From NCBI RefSeq assembly GCF_901933205.1, contig NC_044574.1:17097733-17161732 (forward strand): a DNA stretch of 64,000 nt, given 5' to 3'. Below the pieces are notes generated by a model, which was not told where the DNA came from, made no database searches, and was given only the letters and a program-made list of their open reading frames with translations. The DNA is from Camarhynchus parvulus (Eukaryota; Chordata; Aves; Passeriformes; Thraupidae). The position numbers and the translations under genes are program-made. Position 1 is the first letter of the stretch; the number at the start of each line of letters is the position of its first letter. Shown here piece after piece: positions 1-13,062 of this stretch.

Positions 1-3000
1 TATAAACCTCAGTTAAATAGACCATATATAATTAAACCATTTATATAATTCAAAGGCATGGGTTTTTTCTGTCAAAAAGTGTGGGTTTTATTATCCTGTT
101 AAGATCTCTTTTGTTAGTCAGCCATTTGGGTCAAGTTAAGTGGCTTTCACACATAAGTGATCTTTGCAAGTAGGGTAGAAGAGAACTTGCCAGTGTTGTA
201 ATGGCTTTAATTCTAGATACCACTAACCTGTGGCTTTACAATCACATTATGTGTTGTCTTTTTTCTCTTTCCTAGTCTTTTTTGCTTTAAATTCCGATGT
301 AAATTCTCTGAAATAGTGGACTTTTCTTTCACGGTAGATTTGTGCAGTGTGTAACACAGTAGAAACAGCTCTGATGTAGAGTTATGAAGTAGATAGAAAT
401 AGGAATATGGTATGGTTTATAATAGTTGGGACATAGAAATAATTCCTGGGTGTCTCCACACTGCAGAATTTCAATGTTCTAGGGTGACTTCTTAATTATT
501 TTGTATTTGCTAATGATGGTTTCTCCATGGTACTGATAGGCACTGTCCAAACAGATACAATGTAGTATTGTGTGCCCAGAGAGCTCACACAAGAGGAATA
601 AAACCAACAGAAAAATGCTTCCAACTTGGTAGAGCTTCTGTGAGGATAAAGTCATTAATGTCTTAAACACATTTGAGGATTATCAGATAAGGGACATGAT
701 GTAAGTGTGAAGTAATAACATATGTATGTGTATTCAAAATGTAAAATACATTAGCACAGTTCTGTTTCCATTAACTGTCTTATGTGTGTTAAGTATTTTC
801 CATGGGGAAATTAATGCTCATTTCCATTCTGCACTGGCATGAAATTTTCAAATTTTATTTAAAGTAGGATCTGATGACTATTCTCCTCCTGAATTAAAAT
901 TTTGATTTTTAAATAGTTAAATAAATCCGTGTGGAATATTATTTTTGGAGAACTGAAAGGATAGTTAATAACAGCCAGGAAAAGATGTTAAAAATCTCAC
1001 AGTTGTTTTTAGGGACAGCTCTTTGTAATAGGAAAAATTATACTAAAAGTTGTTGTGTAATTTAGTATGGAAATACAAGGTTTGACTCAGTAGGAATTTT
1101 TTAGAGAGTTTCTTGCTACCTCCTTTCATTGCCACTTTGATATATGAGGAGGCATTCCAACAGCTTGGAGGGCCAGCTACACTGAAGTGATTTCCATGGA
1201 CAGTTTTACAAGGGGACGACACATGTGCTTCTCCCAAGTTTTCCTTCCTCCTCATTCATCCTTGGAAAAAGGAGAAGGGAAATCTCAATGGCACAGTGAA
1301 ATCTGAAGTTGTGGCTTGTTTTAGGGAACAATGTCAATTTTACAATACTTTCTCCAATTTATTAGATCTTCAGCCTTTTGAAGTGAGTACATGGGGCTTG
1401 CAAGCGTCCTCCAAAGAGCTGTTTCCTCTGAAGGCCTGGTATCCATGCTCCTGTCATTTTCCATCTCTTGCCTGAGAAGTTCCTCAGAAGCTTAGAAACC
1501 ACAACCCTGCTGAAAGCCTCCTTTTTGTGTTTTTTGGTCCACAGCAGCCTCTCAGCAGCTGTTTCAACAAATGTCTATGCCTCTCGACCTTAGACAAATT
1601 TGTTCGTGAATTTGTTTCCCATGCTTTCCCTTTAGATTCCTCCAAACAAATACAGAATTTTCAGTCAGGCACTTCTAGGAGATGTAATCTAGGCTTCAAG
1701 GAGAAAATAGTGAAATATGGTATACTTGCCTCTTCCTAGTAACCTTGGGGCTCCTGGAAAAAATGTCAGTGGAGGCCTGATGCTCTGCTGAAATAGTGTT
1801 TTGATGAATGACTTTGATTGCATCCTCAAAAAAATACTGGAGTTGGATTGTTCCTCAAAGTTTTATTGTGAGAGTGGCAGTCATCTGCTGTCTTAATGCT
1901 TTGAATAACTCCCAAATTTTGCTAATAATACATCAGCATCTAATAGGAGCTCTGGTTTGGATAGGTCTCTTTTTTGGTTGATGCAAATAATATGTATAAG
2001 GTCTCTCCTGATTGCACATGTAAGCATTTACCTATGGTCGTGTGTTGACACATAATCATATTTTTTTTTCAAGTTTTTTCCTCAGGTTCTTAGAGCTGGT
2101 CAATATTTATCTAATCTCTTTGCCATTTTGGGGGGCCAGATTGAAGCACACTTTAATTTCAGTTCAACACTAAGAGCTTGTATGATTCTGATTTACTCAG
2201 TGCTCTCAAGAGTTGTATGGTGGTTGTGGGTGAGATGTTTTCCATTCAAGATAATTTCCCAGGCAGAAGAAATTTTAACCACTAGAACTAGTAGATTCAA
2301 AGACTGTAGGACAGATCTGCTTCCAAATTTTGCAGTGTAGATGCAGGCTTTCATTAACAATACATGCCAAAAAGGTGCTTCCCTTCAATCTTCTGCTTTT
2401 CCTTCCAAGGTTTTATCCGGCCCTTTCTATAGCCTGTGAGAGGCAGGGGATCTCTGCTATTTAAGACTTCACACAAATTACTAAAACACTAAAAATTTCC
2501 AAAAATAGTTTTTCATTCTGGGTGCTGCATCATCTTAATTGTCAGCGCTGGTGGACTATCTGGTATTGATTTGAAATACATATTTTTAGTTTCTGTTTCT
2601 GAGCCAGTTTGTATGAAACTATAAAAAACAGTTCAGTCAATATTAAGCAAATCTATATGCTGGCATAAGATATGATTCTATTTTAACTAAATAAGGATCT
2701 TATATAAGTAATTAGGCTAATTGTCAATGGCTTTATATGCAGTAGAGCTTTTGGTTGGTTTTGGTAGGTTTTTTTAAGATGTTAAATAAAGTGGTGGCCA
2801 TTTCTAGAAATCAAGAGCAAAATTCTATGATAGAAAGTTCTGATGTGACTCATATTCTCACCATCTTACACTTCTCAGTGTCATAAAATAATTATTAAAT
2901 AAATTTCTGAGTGTGAAAATTCTTTTTTCAGAGACACAATTTCATGTTATTCCTTCTTCTTCACCCTGAAGTATAACTTAAAAAACTTCTGTTTCTTGGT

Positions 3001-6000
3001 GTTAGTATTCTTTAAAATAGATTGCAGTTTTAGAGTGAATTTCAGTATTTCCTAAACTTTTGAAGTAGAGAAGCCTAATATAATCATCTAGAATATATTT
3101 CATTGGAATTTTTTAATAATGTGTCATCTCCTATAAAATAAGTTTAAATAAGAATAAAGCTGAGAGACCAGTAGCTGAAACGTTCTATAGTTTGCTAGAT
3201 TGCAAATGTTTAAAGACTTTGATATTAATGTTTAGAAGCTACTTTTATTTACTGTTTCAGAAACTTTTCCTCTTTACATATGTGCACATGATGTCTTTGG
3301 AATCAATATCATACCTCAAAGCTAGCTTAATTTTAAGGGTTTTTTTCTTAATGTTTCTCAGTTCAAACTTATTTAACTCTATTTACTTAATTAAAATGTG
3401 TTTAATTTATTACAAATTGAATCCTTTAGGCCAGTGCTTGCTAGGCTGGCTGCTGCTGCTTGACACTGGACTAAATTTGAAGTTTAAAATGTTTTAGCAA
3501 GAATACACTTGGGTTGAATTATGTGGGAGACAGGAGTGTAACTGAGCAGACAGGAAGGTGAGAACTTGTGCTGATTGCAGTTTGTCTCTAGGTCCCTGCA
3601 TGGGAAAAGGTTATAATTAAGTTAATCTGAAAAAATGTTTGTGACTCTCTGTTCTCTTTGTTGGAGAGATGCTAGGCGCAGAAATTAAAATTATTGATTT
3701 TCAGCCTTTCATTTAGCTTTCCAGTAGTTCAAGTTGTGTATTTTTCTAAAGATTTCAAAAATAAAAATGGTAAATAATTTGTTTTATTCTGTTGTAGACA
3801 GGAACAGGAAAGCCTGATAAGCATCTTGTGATTCAGTAATGCAGTATATCAATTCTGCCACAGGCAAAAATTGATGTGAAGTGATCTGAAATTCCCCTTG
3901 GTGTAGTTTCCTATTTCTTTTGCTGTTTTTGTAAAACTTGCACATGCCCTCCTGGCATATATGACATGTCTTTGCTCTCATTTCAAAACTCATCATTGCT
4001 TTGCTTTTCACATACTGGACAGATGACCTATCAGAATCCAGAAGAAATTGCTTTTAGTGTTTTGCTATTGGTATCCCATCAAAGCTTCTGGCTGTCAAAG
4101 AAATATGTTAAAAGGATAAATCCACAATTTGGAGTTTGGTTACTGTTATTTGTGTGGTTTTTTCATTTGTATTTCTCTGATAACTTCAGAAAAATGACTT
4201 CTTTAAAAATTCTGTTGTTTTTCTTTAAAAATAACTCTGTGAACATACATGTCAAAATTAGACTTGCTTTCTTATGAAGCAGAATATCCTTGACTATTGT
4301 TGAAGGTGCTAACATGACTCTGCTTGGTGTTTTCTTCTTCTTTCTCTCTTCTAAATAGTCAGTGTACTTCAGGATGGAGCTATGAAAGCAAGTTGCCAGG
4401 AACAAAATGTTTGCACTCTATTGCCAGCTCAATTTAAACCATCACGTGGCTTCTGATGTTGCATGTGAAATGTGAGGGCAATTAGTTTAACATTGTGCAG
4501 ATACAAGGGATAATTATGCTTTGCAGTACTGCTGAAATCTCCAAAGAGCTTTCATACCAGGATCCTGAAAAGTTGATTGCTAACATGTAGTAAGTAACAA
4601 AAGAATTTATACATAGGAAAACAATAATTTAAAAAAAAACCTCATAAATTTGCTTAATGATATTTACTCATCACCTCTCTATGAAATAACTTCCTATTGC
4701 TTGTTGGAACAGGTAGTTGGGCTGCATTTACTCCAAAAAGTGCTTGGCTGCCCATAAAGTATATTTGCAGGATTGTTATAATATCTGTAGCATGAAACAT
4801 AATACTTGTGCAAGTGACCATGAAGACATGATTGTTGAATAGCAGATTTTCAATCTTTGCTTAGTCAGTTGTGTGACACTGTACAATGCTATTGACATCC
4901 AGATAAATAGTCTAAGCCTGCCTGGTGTTTAGCTGCATGAGATGGAATTAGCATCCCCTGGGAATTGAGGTCCTTGCTGTAATAGTTGCTGTGATTTAAA
5001 TCTAAACCCAGGAAGCAACACAGAGGAATAATCCATGAAAGAATGCCTGTTCTTTAAAGAACTGTACTTTCTCATTCAAGAATTGCTCATATTGGCAAAT
5101 TTGTACTGATGCTAAATCATGCATGAATTAAAATATTTTTCAGATGTTCATTAGCAATGGTACTGGTACTGCAAAATTTGAATGAAAATGTATAAATTCA
5201 CACAAGTTGCCCTTTGTTGACAATCCTATTGATCTGAGAATATCTTGTTCAATATCTTTTTTAAACATGCACATCAGGACTGATACTTTCCAGGAGCTGG
5301 TTAATTGGTAACCAGATTATGAGAGTTAATAGATATAGCTAAACCAACTTCATAAAAAATAAACTTCCTTCTGGAAAGAATACTGTATGTTAACATAATA
5401 GAATGGATTCCTTAAATTAATTAAACTTGCAATAACCAAATTTCAACTTCTTCTGGCTTTCACTGCTAAAACAGCTGTATCTAAGCCATGGTGTCTTTAT
5501 TAAATTCAGGTAAATCAAATGTTCTTCCTAAATCACAAATTTCTCATATATTTAGCTCTGTTACTATTAAAATATCTATTTTACAGTAATATATAGGAAA
5601 TACGCCATGTTGCACATTGTAATAAAAAGGTCTGTTCTGTAAACAAGTCGATGATTTGCTTATTACATCTTGAATTTGATGTTTACTGTAATTATCAGAT
5701 TCTTCGCTTCACACCTGCAAGTAGGTTTAAACCTAGCATACTTTATCACCAAAACTTCCATTAGAGAGTTAAATCCTGTTTAGTTAAAATAAAAATTATT
5801 ATTAGGCTAGTCAAGATGTTTTGCTCTTCTGTGACACTCACTCTTATTAACAGTAGCAAAATTAATAAAGAGTTGTGGCCTATTTTTATCAAGCTTAATT
5901 AAAATCCCTAAATTACTTATACTGAATAAATTGTAAGGAACTTATTGCAAATGCTGACAACCTTTTAGAGTAAAATAATTATGTCACTCAATAGTCTCAC

Positions 6001-6699
6001 ATAGAATAGCATATAAAAGCAGTAGTCTAGAAAGGATTTTTTATTTTCTTTTTATTATTTTATTTTCTTTTTCTTTAGTTAAAGGCTCCCCATTCCAAAA
6101 GCAGTAAACTTTTAATACTAATGGTGTGTTTAAGAAATGTAAAAGGAGATGGCTTATGCCATGTGCTACTGGCTAAATCCTTTGAGTATATGGGGAGGAA
6201 TGCCAGTAAGAATATCCATCCTATTTTTACTGCCTTCATCATTATAGAAGAGTAGATACATTTTAATTTCTTGCTTTACCTGGCTGATACTGCTGTTGGA
6301 GAATTAAATAAGATTTATTGGAAGATTTGAAAAGTATCTATTTTTTTCTTTCAGTCACTTATACATGTTGATGTAGTTTTTAAAAATGTATCTTTTTCTG
6401 TTTGTTTGTGTGGGTTTAATTTTTTGAATGATCCGATGGTGCATAGAGCCAAAATAGGGGAGAAATAGAGTAATATTAAAACTTATTTATTTCTAAAACT
6501 AAAAATAATTTTAGAAATAGAGTATTATTTAGTAAGTGGACTTGTGCACTAATGGATCTTCCTGCATTTCATATTCTGAAAGATTTAATTTTTTTTTTCA
6601 CAAGTACAAAACATAAGCTAGAGAGTATTTATCGCTTCTGAAGGTCTACCCTAAACATCTTTCCAAACTGGAAAAATGAAACATATGTTTTTGACTTTT

Positions 6700-6890
6700 T
6701 TTGGTGGGAAAGTGGAGGCTCCCATGGCTGCCCTGCTCCACTGGGCTTCCTGGGCTGGGGAAGCTGGCAGCAGGGAAAGCTTCAGGGAGCATCCCCAGCA
6801 CTTCCCTGGGCTGAGGCTGTCAGGCCCCTGCCTGTGTGCCCGGGAATGTGGGCAGAGATGGAGCCCTTCCATGAACCTCCTATGTGATGT
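6700..6890. other. GC-rich patch in AT-rich intron, unidentified
   Basis: About 190 bases rich in CTG/CAG, CCC and GGG words stand out against AT-rich flanks. The patch is open on both strands (6676-7077 plus, 6651-6872 minus), as expected of GC-rich DNA poor in stop codons. The translations show no motif I recognise. It could be an old retrotransposon piece or a regulatory element. Confidence 0.4.
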
Positions 6891-9800
6891 CTTTGTGCTA
6901 TTTGTGGAGAATGGGGATCCCTCCCTTAGGGGTGCCTGTGTGGTAAAGCTGTGTAATCCTGGAAGTCATGGCCTAAGAATTTGTCCAAAAGCCAAATTAG
7001 AAAAAGCTTCACAATTAAGCACAAAAGCAGCTTTGTTCACGCACTCCACCCCTCCCAGTCCCACCTTAATATTTTAGTGCAATTTCATTAGAAGGCAGTG
7101 TGTCCATAAGTTGACAAATGCTGCAATATAAGTAATATATAACAGGTTTTCTTTATTAAGAAGTTCTTTTGGCCAGCTTTAGGTGAAAATTTATGTGAAT
7201 ATTAAATAGCATTGTGTTTTCTAAGTCTTAGTAATTTCTCATCATGTTTTTATATGTATATAATTCAACTAAGGCTTTTGAGCCTGAAATGATAAGCAGA
7301 TTTGCATGTTTAAGTACTAACTGTTGATCCAGCTAATAATTTAAATGAAAAAATTGACTCTTCTGATGGCTGAAGAGCAGGTCTGAGTGGTAAATAGTAT
7401 CAAAAGTCTCTGGGATGCCATTCCAGTCACCTCTTGGGAAATAGACAGCTTGTGTGGCTTGTAATTAACATAAAAATATATAGAGCTTGTTGATGTTTAA
7501 AAGTTAATTAAATCTTTTAGAGAAGGAGGCAGTGAGATTTGGGGGTGATTGACTCTATCTTTGAGCAGTTGTAAGTTTTCTAATACAGGCTGTCTGTCAT
7601 ATTCAGAGCAGACTGTGGAGCTCAGGAGATGCCCACAGATGCTCTACTAGATGCTCTAGTTTGGCTAGAGAATAGAGTGCTGGATTGCTTCCATACCCAG
7701 AAAAATCCTGGATAAACCGGTGTTGTTAGAGAATGCCATATCCTCATGTGCAAATACCTGGGGAGCCATCCTGGGATTTGGGAGACATCAGTTCAGTACC
7801 CAGCTGACATGGGCTGCTCTCTGACATGACTAGGCAGCGTGCCAGGGTCAGTCTGTGGCGATTTCCAGCTTGCCTTCCCTAAAACTGAGGTGCTAAGTCC
7901 CAGCTGCCTTTCAAAACTTCTTGTATTGTCAAATGCTGAGACAGAGATGAAGACACTCTTCTTCTAAAGCTGTGTTCACCTTCCTGTAGACAATTAATAC
8001 TAGATTATCTGTTTTTTATCTGGCTGAAGATGGGTGAGATGACTCCCACTACTATTCCCTTGGTACTGATCCCTTCCTCCCCCCATCTCAAAATTAAATT
8101 ATTATACTGTATTTATGCACTTTTCAGGATGAATGTTTATTTTTACTATAAAAGTGTTAAATATGTATAGTGTTTAGGCAACAGGGTAATGAAATTCTGT
8201 AAATACTCATGATAGAGAGAAAATATTTTTTTGAGTGACTGCATTTCTTCTAGATCTCCAGTTTCCTGCCCATTTAGGTAGATATAATTCTTGGTAGTTT
8301 TAGCATTATTCCCAGGGAGTATTCTGTTATATGACTAAAAAACATATATGGCACATGGAATATTCCTGGATTTTGGGAAGAGTGGCTTGGATTTAAATAC
8401 ATGAAGTTAAAGCTTATTATGGTAGAAGATAAAGTCTCCTTGGCTTTTCATGTCATCTCCTAGAGCAGTCGTTTGGATTTGTGAACATACTTCTGACTGA
8501 TTGTTGATTACTGCTTGGGGTATTTGGCTACACTGTGAATGGCAGAACTGTCTTGTATATAAGGCAGTTGATTACATGCTAATATTTTGTTTTCATCTAG
8601 CAATCTGATGAGGCATTTTAACCTTCTGATAAAATTAAAGAATAAACTTCTGTTGATACTCCATGAGGGTCCTCCAGTAATTAAGGAAATCTCTACAGTA
8701 CCTCCAGAATCTGAAATCCTCAAACCCAGATGTGATGTATGCTGAAGTGAGGCTTACTGCCCTCTTCACTGCGCTGTTAAGGTGTTTTTAGAAAATGAAA
8801 TGGGAATCTATGGAGCAGAGATGGAAGAGTTCAGCAATTAACACTTTTAGTGTGTTTATTCCAGCAAGGTTAAAAATACTGAATATCCATTCCAGTCTAC
8901 GTATGGTACCAGTACTGGCACCTTTCTTCCTTCAGTGATAAGAAAAATTCTCTGGTCTCATGATGGCCCTGTTCTTGTCCAGACAGTTAATAACTTTCAG
9001 TTAACCAGTGGGTCTGTCTGGAAAAAAGGAACAAGGAGTTGAGCACACAGCTCCTCCTTCAGATCTGAACTGGATCACAGAAATTAAAGCTAATCTAAGG
9101 TATGCACATATGAGCTTAATGTAAAGGTGTAATAAATAGTGCTAGCTTTAGCTTTCATTGAGGAGAGAATGCTTTTCTGTGCAGAAGAAATTCATTCATG
9201 ACACAGATTTTTATTGTTATTTAATGATGGTTTTAAGTGTGTGGTAGCTTTTAATTTGTGTCCAGTAATAAAGCCTGTTGAGATCTTTTTACCTATAACC
9301 AGTTGTTCCTTTCATTGAAATCAGTTCTTGCCTTTTGGAACACTGTGGTACCCTTTTAAAAATGACATATATATATTATAACTGTAAGACAGTAGAAGAT
9401 AGAAGTGTTGGCTTATGTGTAAATTTATTTGTATTTTTAAAGTACTTGAAGGGGTTTGGTTTTGGTTTTTCCTTTTTTTTTTGAGCCTTTACATTGTAGG
9501 TTAAAAAAGCTGAAAGCATATGGTAGCAATTTTTTAACCTCTCTACATGAGGTGCTTGTCAACGGAGGTCCATACGTCCAAAGCTAGTTAATAACAGCTG
9601 CAGGCCAAAGTTCTTTTAAGAGCTATTGCCGTGTTCCAAGATTCTCAAAGACTTTGAACAAGTGAAGTTGGCCACAAGGGAAAGCAGCAGGTCTGCATTC
9701 TGCTTGTTAAGTGAACCCTGTTTGAACGGAAAAAAATGTGGCAGAAAGTCAGAATTTTCATGCTATAAAACTTGACCATAAAATATCAGATAGGACTGGC

Positions 9801-12800
9801 TAGTAGGCTGCTGTAGTTTAGCCTAAACGAATCATTTGCTTCAATCTAAAACTTTATTTTGCTGATTGCTTCACTGAAAATCTTTAGGGTTTTTTTGATT
9901 AAAATTTGGAAGACTAATCATACAATTTTTGTTTTCGAACTCAGAAAATCCCAAAATATAGGAATACATTTACATTTGCATTTACATTTTGTATATAAAA
10001 ACCATAATGTAGAAAGGAAGAGTGTATGTGAAGAAGGAAAAACTGCAGTTCTCTTGACCTTGTGGTGCTTTCTCAGTTTTATATTCCTGTCCATTTTTGC
10101 CATGTCCTTTTCCAAGCGGTAGTGAATCATAACCAAGTGAATTCCCTCTTGACAGCTTTTAGACAGTTTGGAAGTTTCTTGGCAGTTTGGAAGAAGTCCA
10201 GCCTTAAAATCTGAAATCGCTTTCTCAAAAGATACGGTCTGTATATTTTTGCCTATTGATTGAAAATCTTCATGGTATATTAAAGCTTTTATGAAAAAAA
10301 GCTCTTTAGAAGCATTTAGAGGGAACAAGGCTGTCTGGCTGGTTATCTGCCAGTAATAAAGTATCAATAAACAATACTCATCATTGTTGTTCAAGTTGAA
10401 TATAAGGCAGGATGCTTGACAGGAAATATGTTTTGTGCTCTACACCGGAATGGGGCTGGATCAAAAGCTGAGCTTTGCAATGGATTTTTAGGACACTGAG
10501 TGCCCCTAGGTGGTCACAGCTAAAAGTACAGCAGGAAAAGCCTCCCCTGTGCACCTGGCTCCTGCTGAGGGGCAGCTCACCTCTGCTGGGCTCTGGGCAC
10601 ACATCCCACCCACAGTGGCACATTTTTGGGAGCTGTTACGGTTAAAGAAGCACTTTTTTCCTTTTGCTCATTCTCTGCTTTACAGGAGAATATTTGTGTG
10701 GTATTAATTTTAATCAGGCAATTGCTGACATACTGAAGTGGCAGTCTATCATTACTCCCACTTATGGCTCCAATTTAGCCCTTGTCATTGCAGTTGTCAG
10801 TATCAATTGGGGATTAGAGTGGGTTATGACATGCAGAGTGGATGGTCAGTGGATCAGTACCACTTTTCATTCCTTTTTAGCACAATCTTTTTATTATCAA
10901 GCAATGATGCAATTTTGTTACCGCTTTTCAGGTTTTTTATATACATAAAATGTTCTGGAGATAAATTGCATCTGGAATTGTTTTTTGGTTCTTAGCATTC
11001 CATTTCACTACAAGACTTGAAATATGTGAGTAATTAAATGCCACAGAAATGTTACTACTTCTGAAATACACATTTCTAAAGTTATACCGTCAGTTGTTTT
11101 GAAAACGCCTGTATATAGCAGTGATACCTAAATAAGATGTGCACTGTGAGATGTACAAAAAATGTGTCATTGATTTGTCTTTGTGAGGAAAGCAAGCATT
11201 AATAATGGAATTGTAGACCACAATCCAAATAGCAAAAATTTTAAAACCAAATTATGTAATGCTATGTATTAATACAATTTATTAGAGTTTTCACCAGATA
11301 AATGGTGTCTCAAATGTCCAAACATTGTATGTGAGAAAAGAAATTTTTATTTTTGTACTTTTGTATTTTATCCTAAGAGTTAAGTTTTCACTGACATAGG
11401 CATTCCTGCAGGGAAGGAGGGTCAAAAAATAAAGGTAAATCTCTTACTCACAGAATTCTGTTGGATTTGCTTCTATGGTAACCAGTTAGCCAGAGCTTAT
11501 TACTCATGTAAAACAGGAACTGTTTGCATTTTTAAAACCTTCATTTGCAAAACGGCATGTCTAAATGATAAAGTTAAATTTCTTTCCCAAGACCACAAGT
11601 CTTCTTTGTAGGTGGAAACAACTAAGTGCACAGTTTAAAAAGCAAGGGAAAAAGCACTCCTAGGCAGCAGCATCCATCCACGCTAAAAGCAAATATTTGT
11701 TTTTGGAGGAGAGAATGGCTGTCCCCGGAGCAGCCAGCTTAGCAAAAGCAGGAATGGAAGGGCAGAGCTCATCTTTTATGGAAGTCAGATAAATTTCATG
11801 CTCTTTAACATCAACTGTGACTGCAGGCTTTTCACTGAAGTCTGGCTCCTTCCCCAGTGTGAACAAAATAGGAAAAGTGATTAAAGTTCACTCAGTACTG
11901 GACGGCAGGAGGCAACTGCTCCGGTATCTTCAGCTGAGGCAGAGGGCGAGAGGGCTCTTTAATAAGACTTGTGAGGCTTTTTTGAAGAAAAGAAGTAGGA
12001 CTCATAGGGCCTGGAGATGCCTACACTAACATTCATTCATTTCCGGTGCTTCATATGGCTTCTTTGACACATTGTAATATTGTCATCCCCTTCTCTAAAA
12101 TGTTCATTATGAAAGGGGAAAGAGAGAAAATGTGACTGTTAACTGGAGTCAAGGGTCAGACAGTTCAGCTGCGAGCAAAAGACTCAGAGCAGCCTTGGAT
12201 AATAGCAGCACTTCTGGGGCAGACACGAAAGACTGACAGAAAATGAAAATATGGACCTTACAAATTGTCCTGTCTTGTGATGGACGGGAGTCTTGAGCGT
12301 CCTGACAAGTCTTGAAAAGCTGAAGTGGCTGGCAGATCTTCCCAGATCTTGCCTTTTGGCTTTTTCTCTCTGCCTCTGTCTCTTTTTCTGTTTCTCCCTG
12401 TTTTAAGTTGTGCAATCAGTATTCACACATTCTTATAACTAATAGGATTAGAGGCGTTGCAAAGGGATTTGAACAGGATAATTAGTTTACTGCTTAGCCC
12501 ACAATATAACAGGCAAAACCCCTCTGAGAAAGGCGGACAAAATGGGTCAGAAAATGTGTGGGAAATGAGGTAAGGCCTCTCAAACAGAGCTTCAATCAGC
12601 TACACCCTTATGAAAGGATCCTGGAATATTCATTCACTGCTGCAGACCATTGACTTTTTTGGCTTGGCCACCAGAGGTGTCAAGAAAAGAGACCAAGCTG
12701 AGCAGTGGGAAACATTGCTGGATACGAAGGAGCTGGTTTCAGGTGCTTAAGTGCAATTTAAGTTTCTTTGCCACCATGCCACATAGAGCAACTCTAGAAA

Positions 12801-13030
12801 AGTGAGGCAGCCTCTAGCAGTTTACAAAGCTGAGACTGTAAAAGCAAAGCCTCTTGTAAACCTTGGGGTGGATAACATCTCAGAAACAGGCAACTGAAAT
12901 ATTGAATCAAAAAACTTAATGTTTGAACATCTATCTAGGAATTATCTAAAGCGTAAATTTTCAAGCAGTGCATTTAAGTGTTCCATTTAAATATATTTTT
13001 TCTAGTTTAAGATGTGTCAGACAGAAAAAG

Positions 13031-13062
13031 CCCCCACATCCAGCCCCCCACTGCCCCCACCC
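13031..13062. other. Four clustered C-runs: possible G-quadruplex on minus strand
   Basis: Runs of 5, 6, 5 and 3 cytosines (13031-13035, 13044-13049, 13054-13058, 13060-13062) are separated by loops of 8, 4 and 1 bases. The minus strand therefore carries four G-runs with short loops, the usual pattern for a G-quadruplex, and the plus strand could form an i-motif. As SLIT2 is transcribed on the plus strand, the G-runs lie on the template strand. Structure formation is inference. Confidence 0.5.

Noticed and set aside
1136..1185. GAGGCATTCCAACAGCTTGG resembles part of an upstream SLIT2 LRR exon (GAFQDL)
   Set aside because: The rest of the repeat is missing, with no leucine spacing, acceptor or donor at the right distance.
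6676..7077. 133-codon plus-strand open frame
   Set aside because: Created by a GC-rich patch that is also open on the other strand; no domain or splice context.
7780..7905. Possible second MIR-like fragment
   Set aside because: Only loose resemblance to the MIR 5' half; no clear core, so not listed as a feature.
9918..10394. 158-codon open frame on the minus strand
   Set aside because: One of the longest open frames, but it lies in AT-rich intron and has no domain, no splice or promoter context and a low-complexity C-terminal Lys/Cys run made by a CATTTA-like repeat at about 9966-9991.
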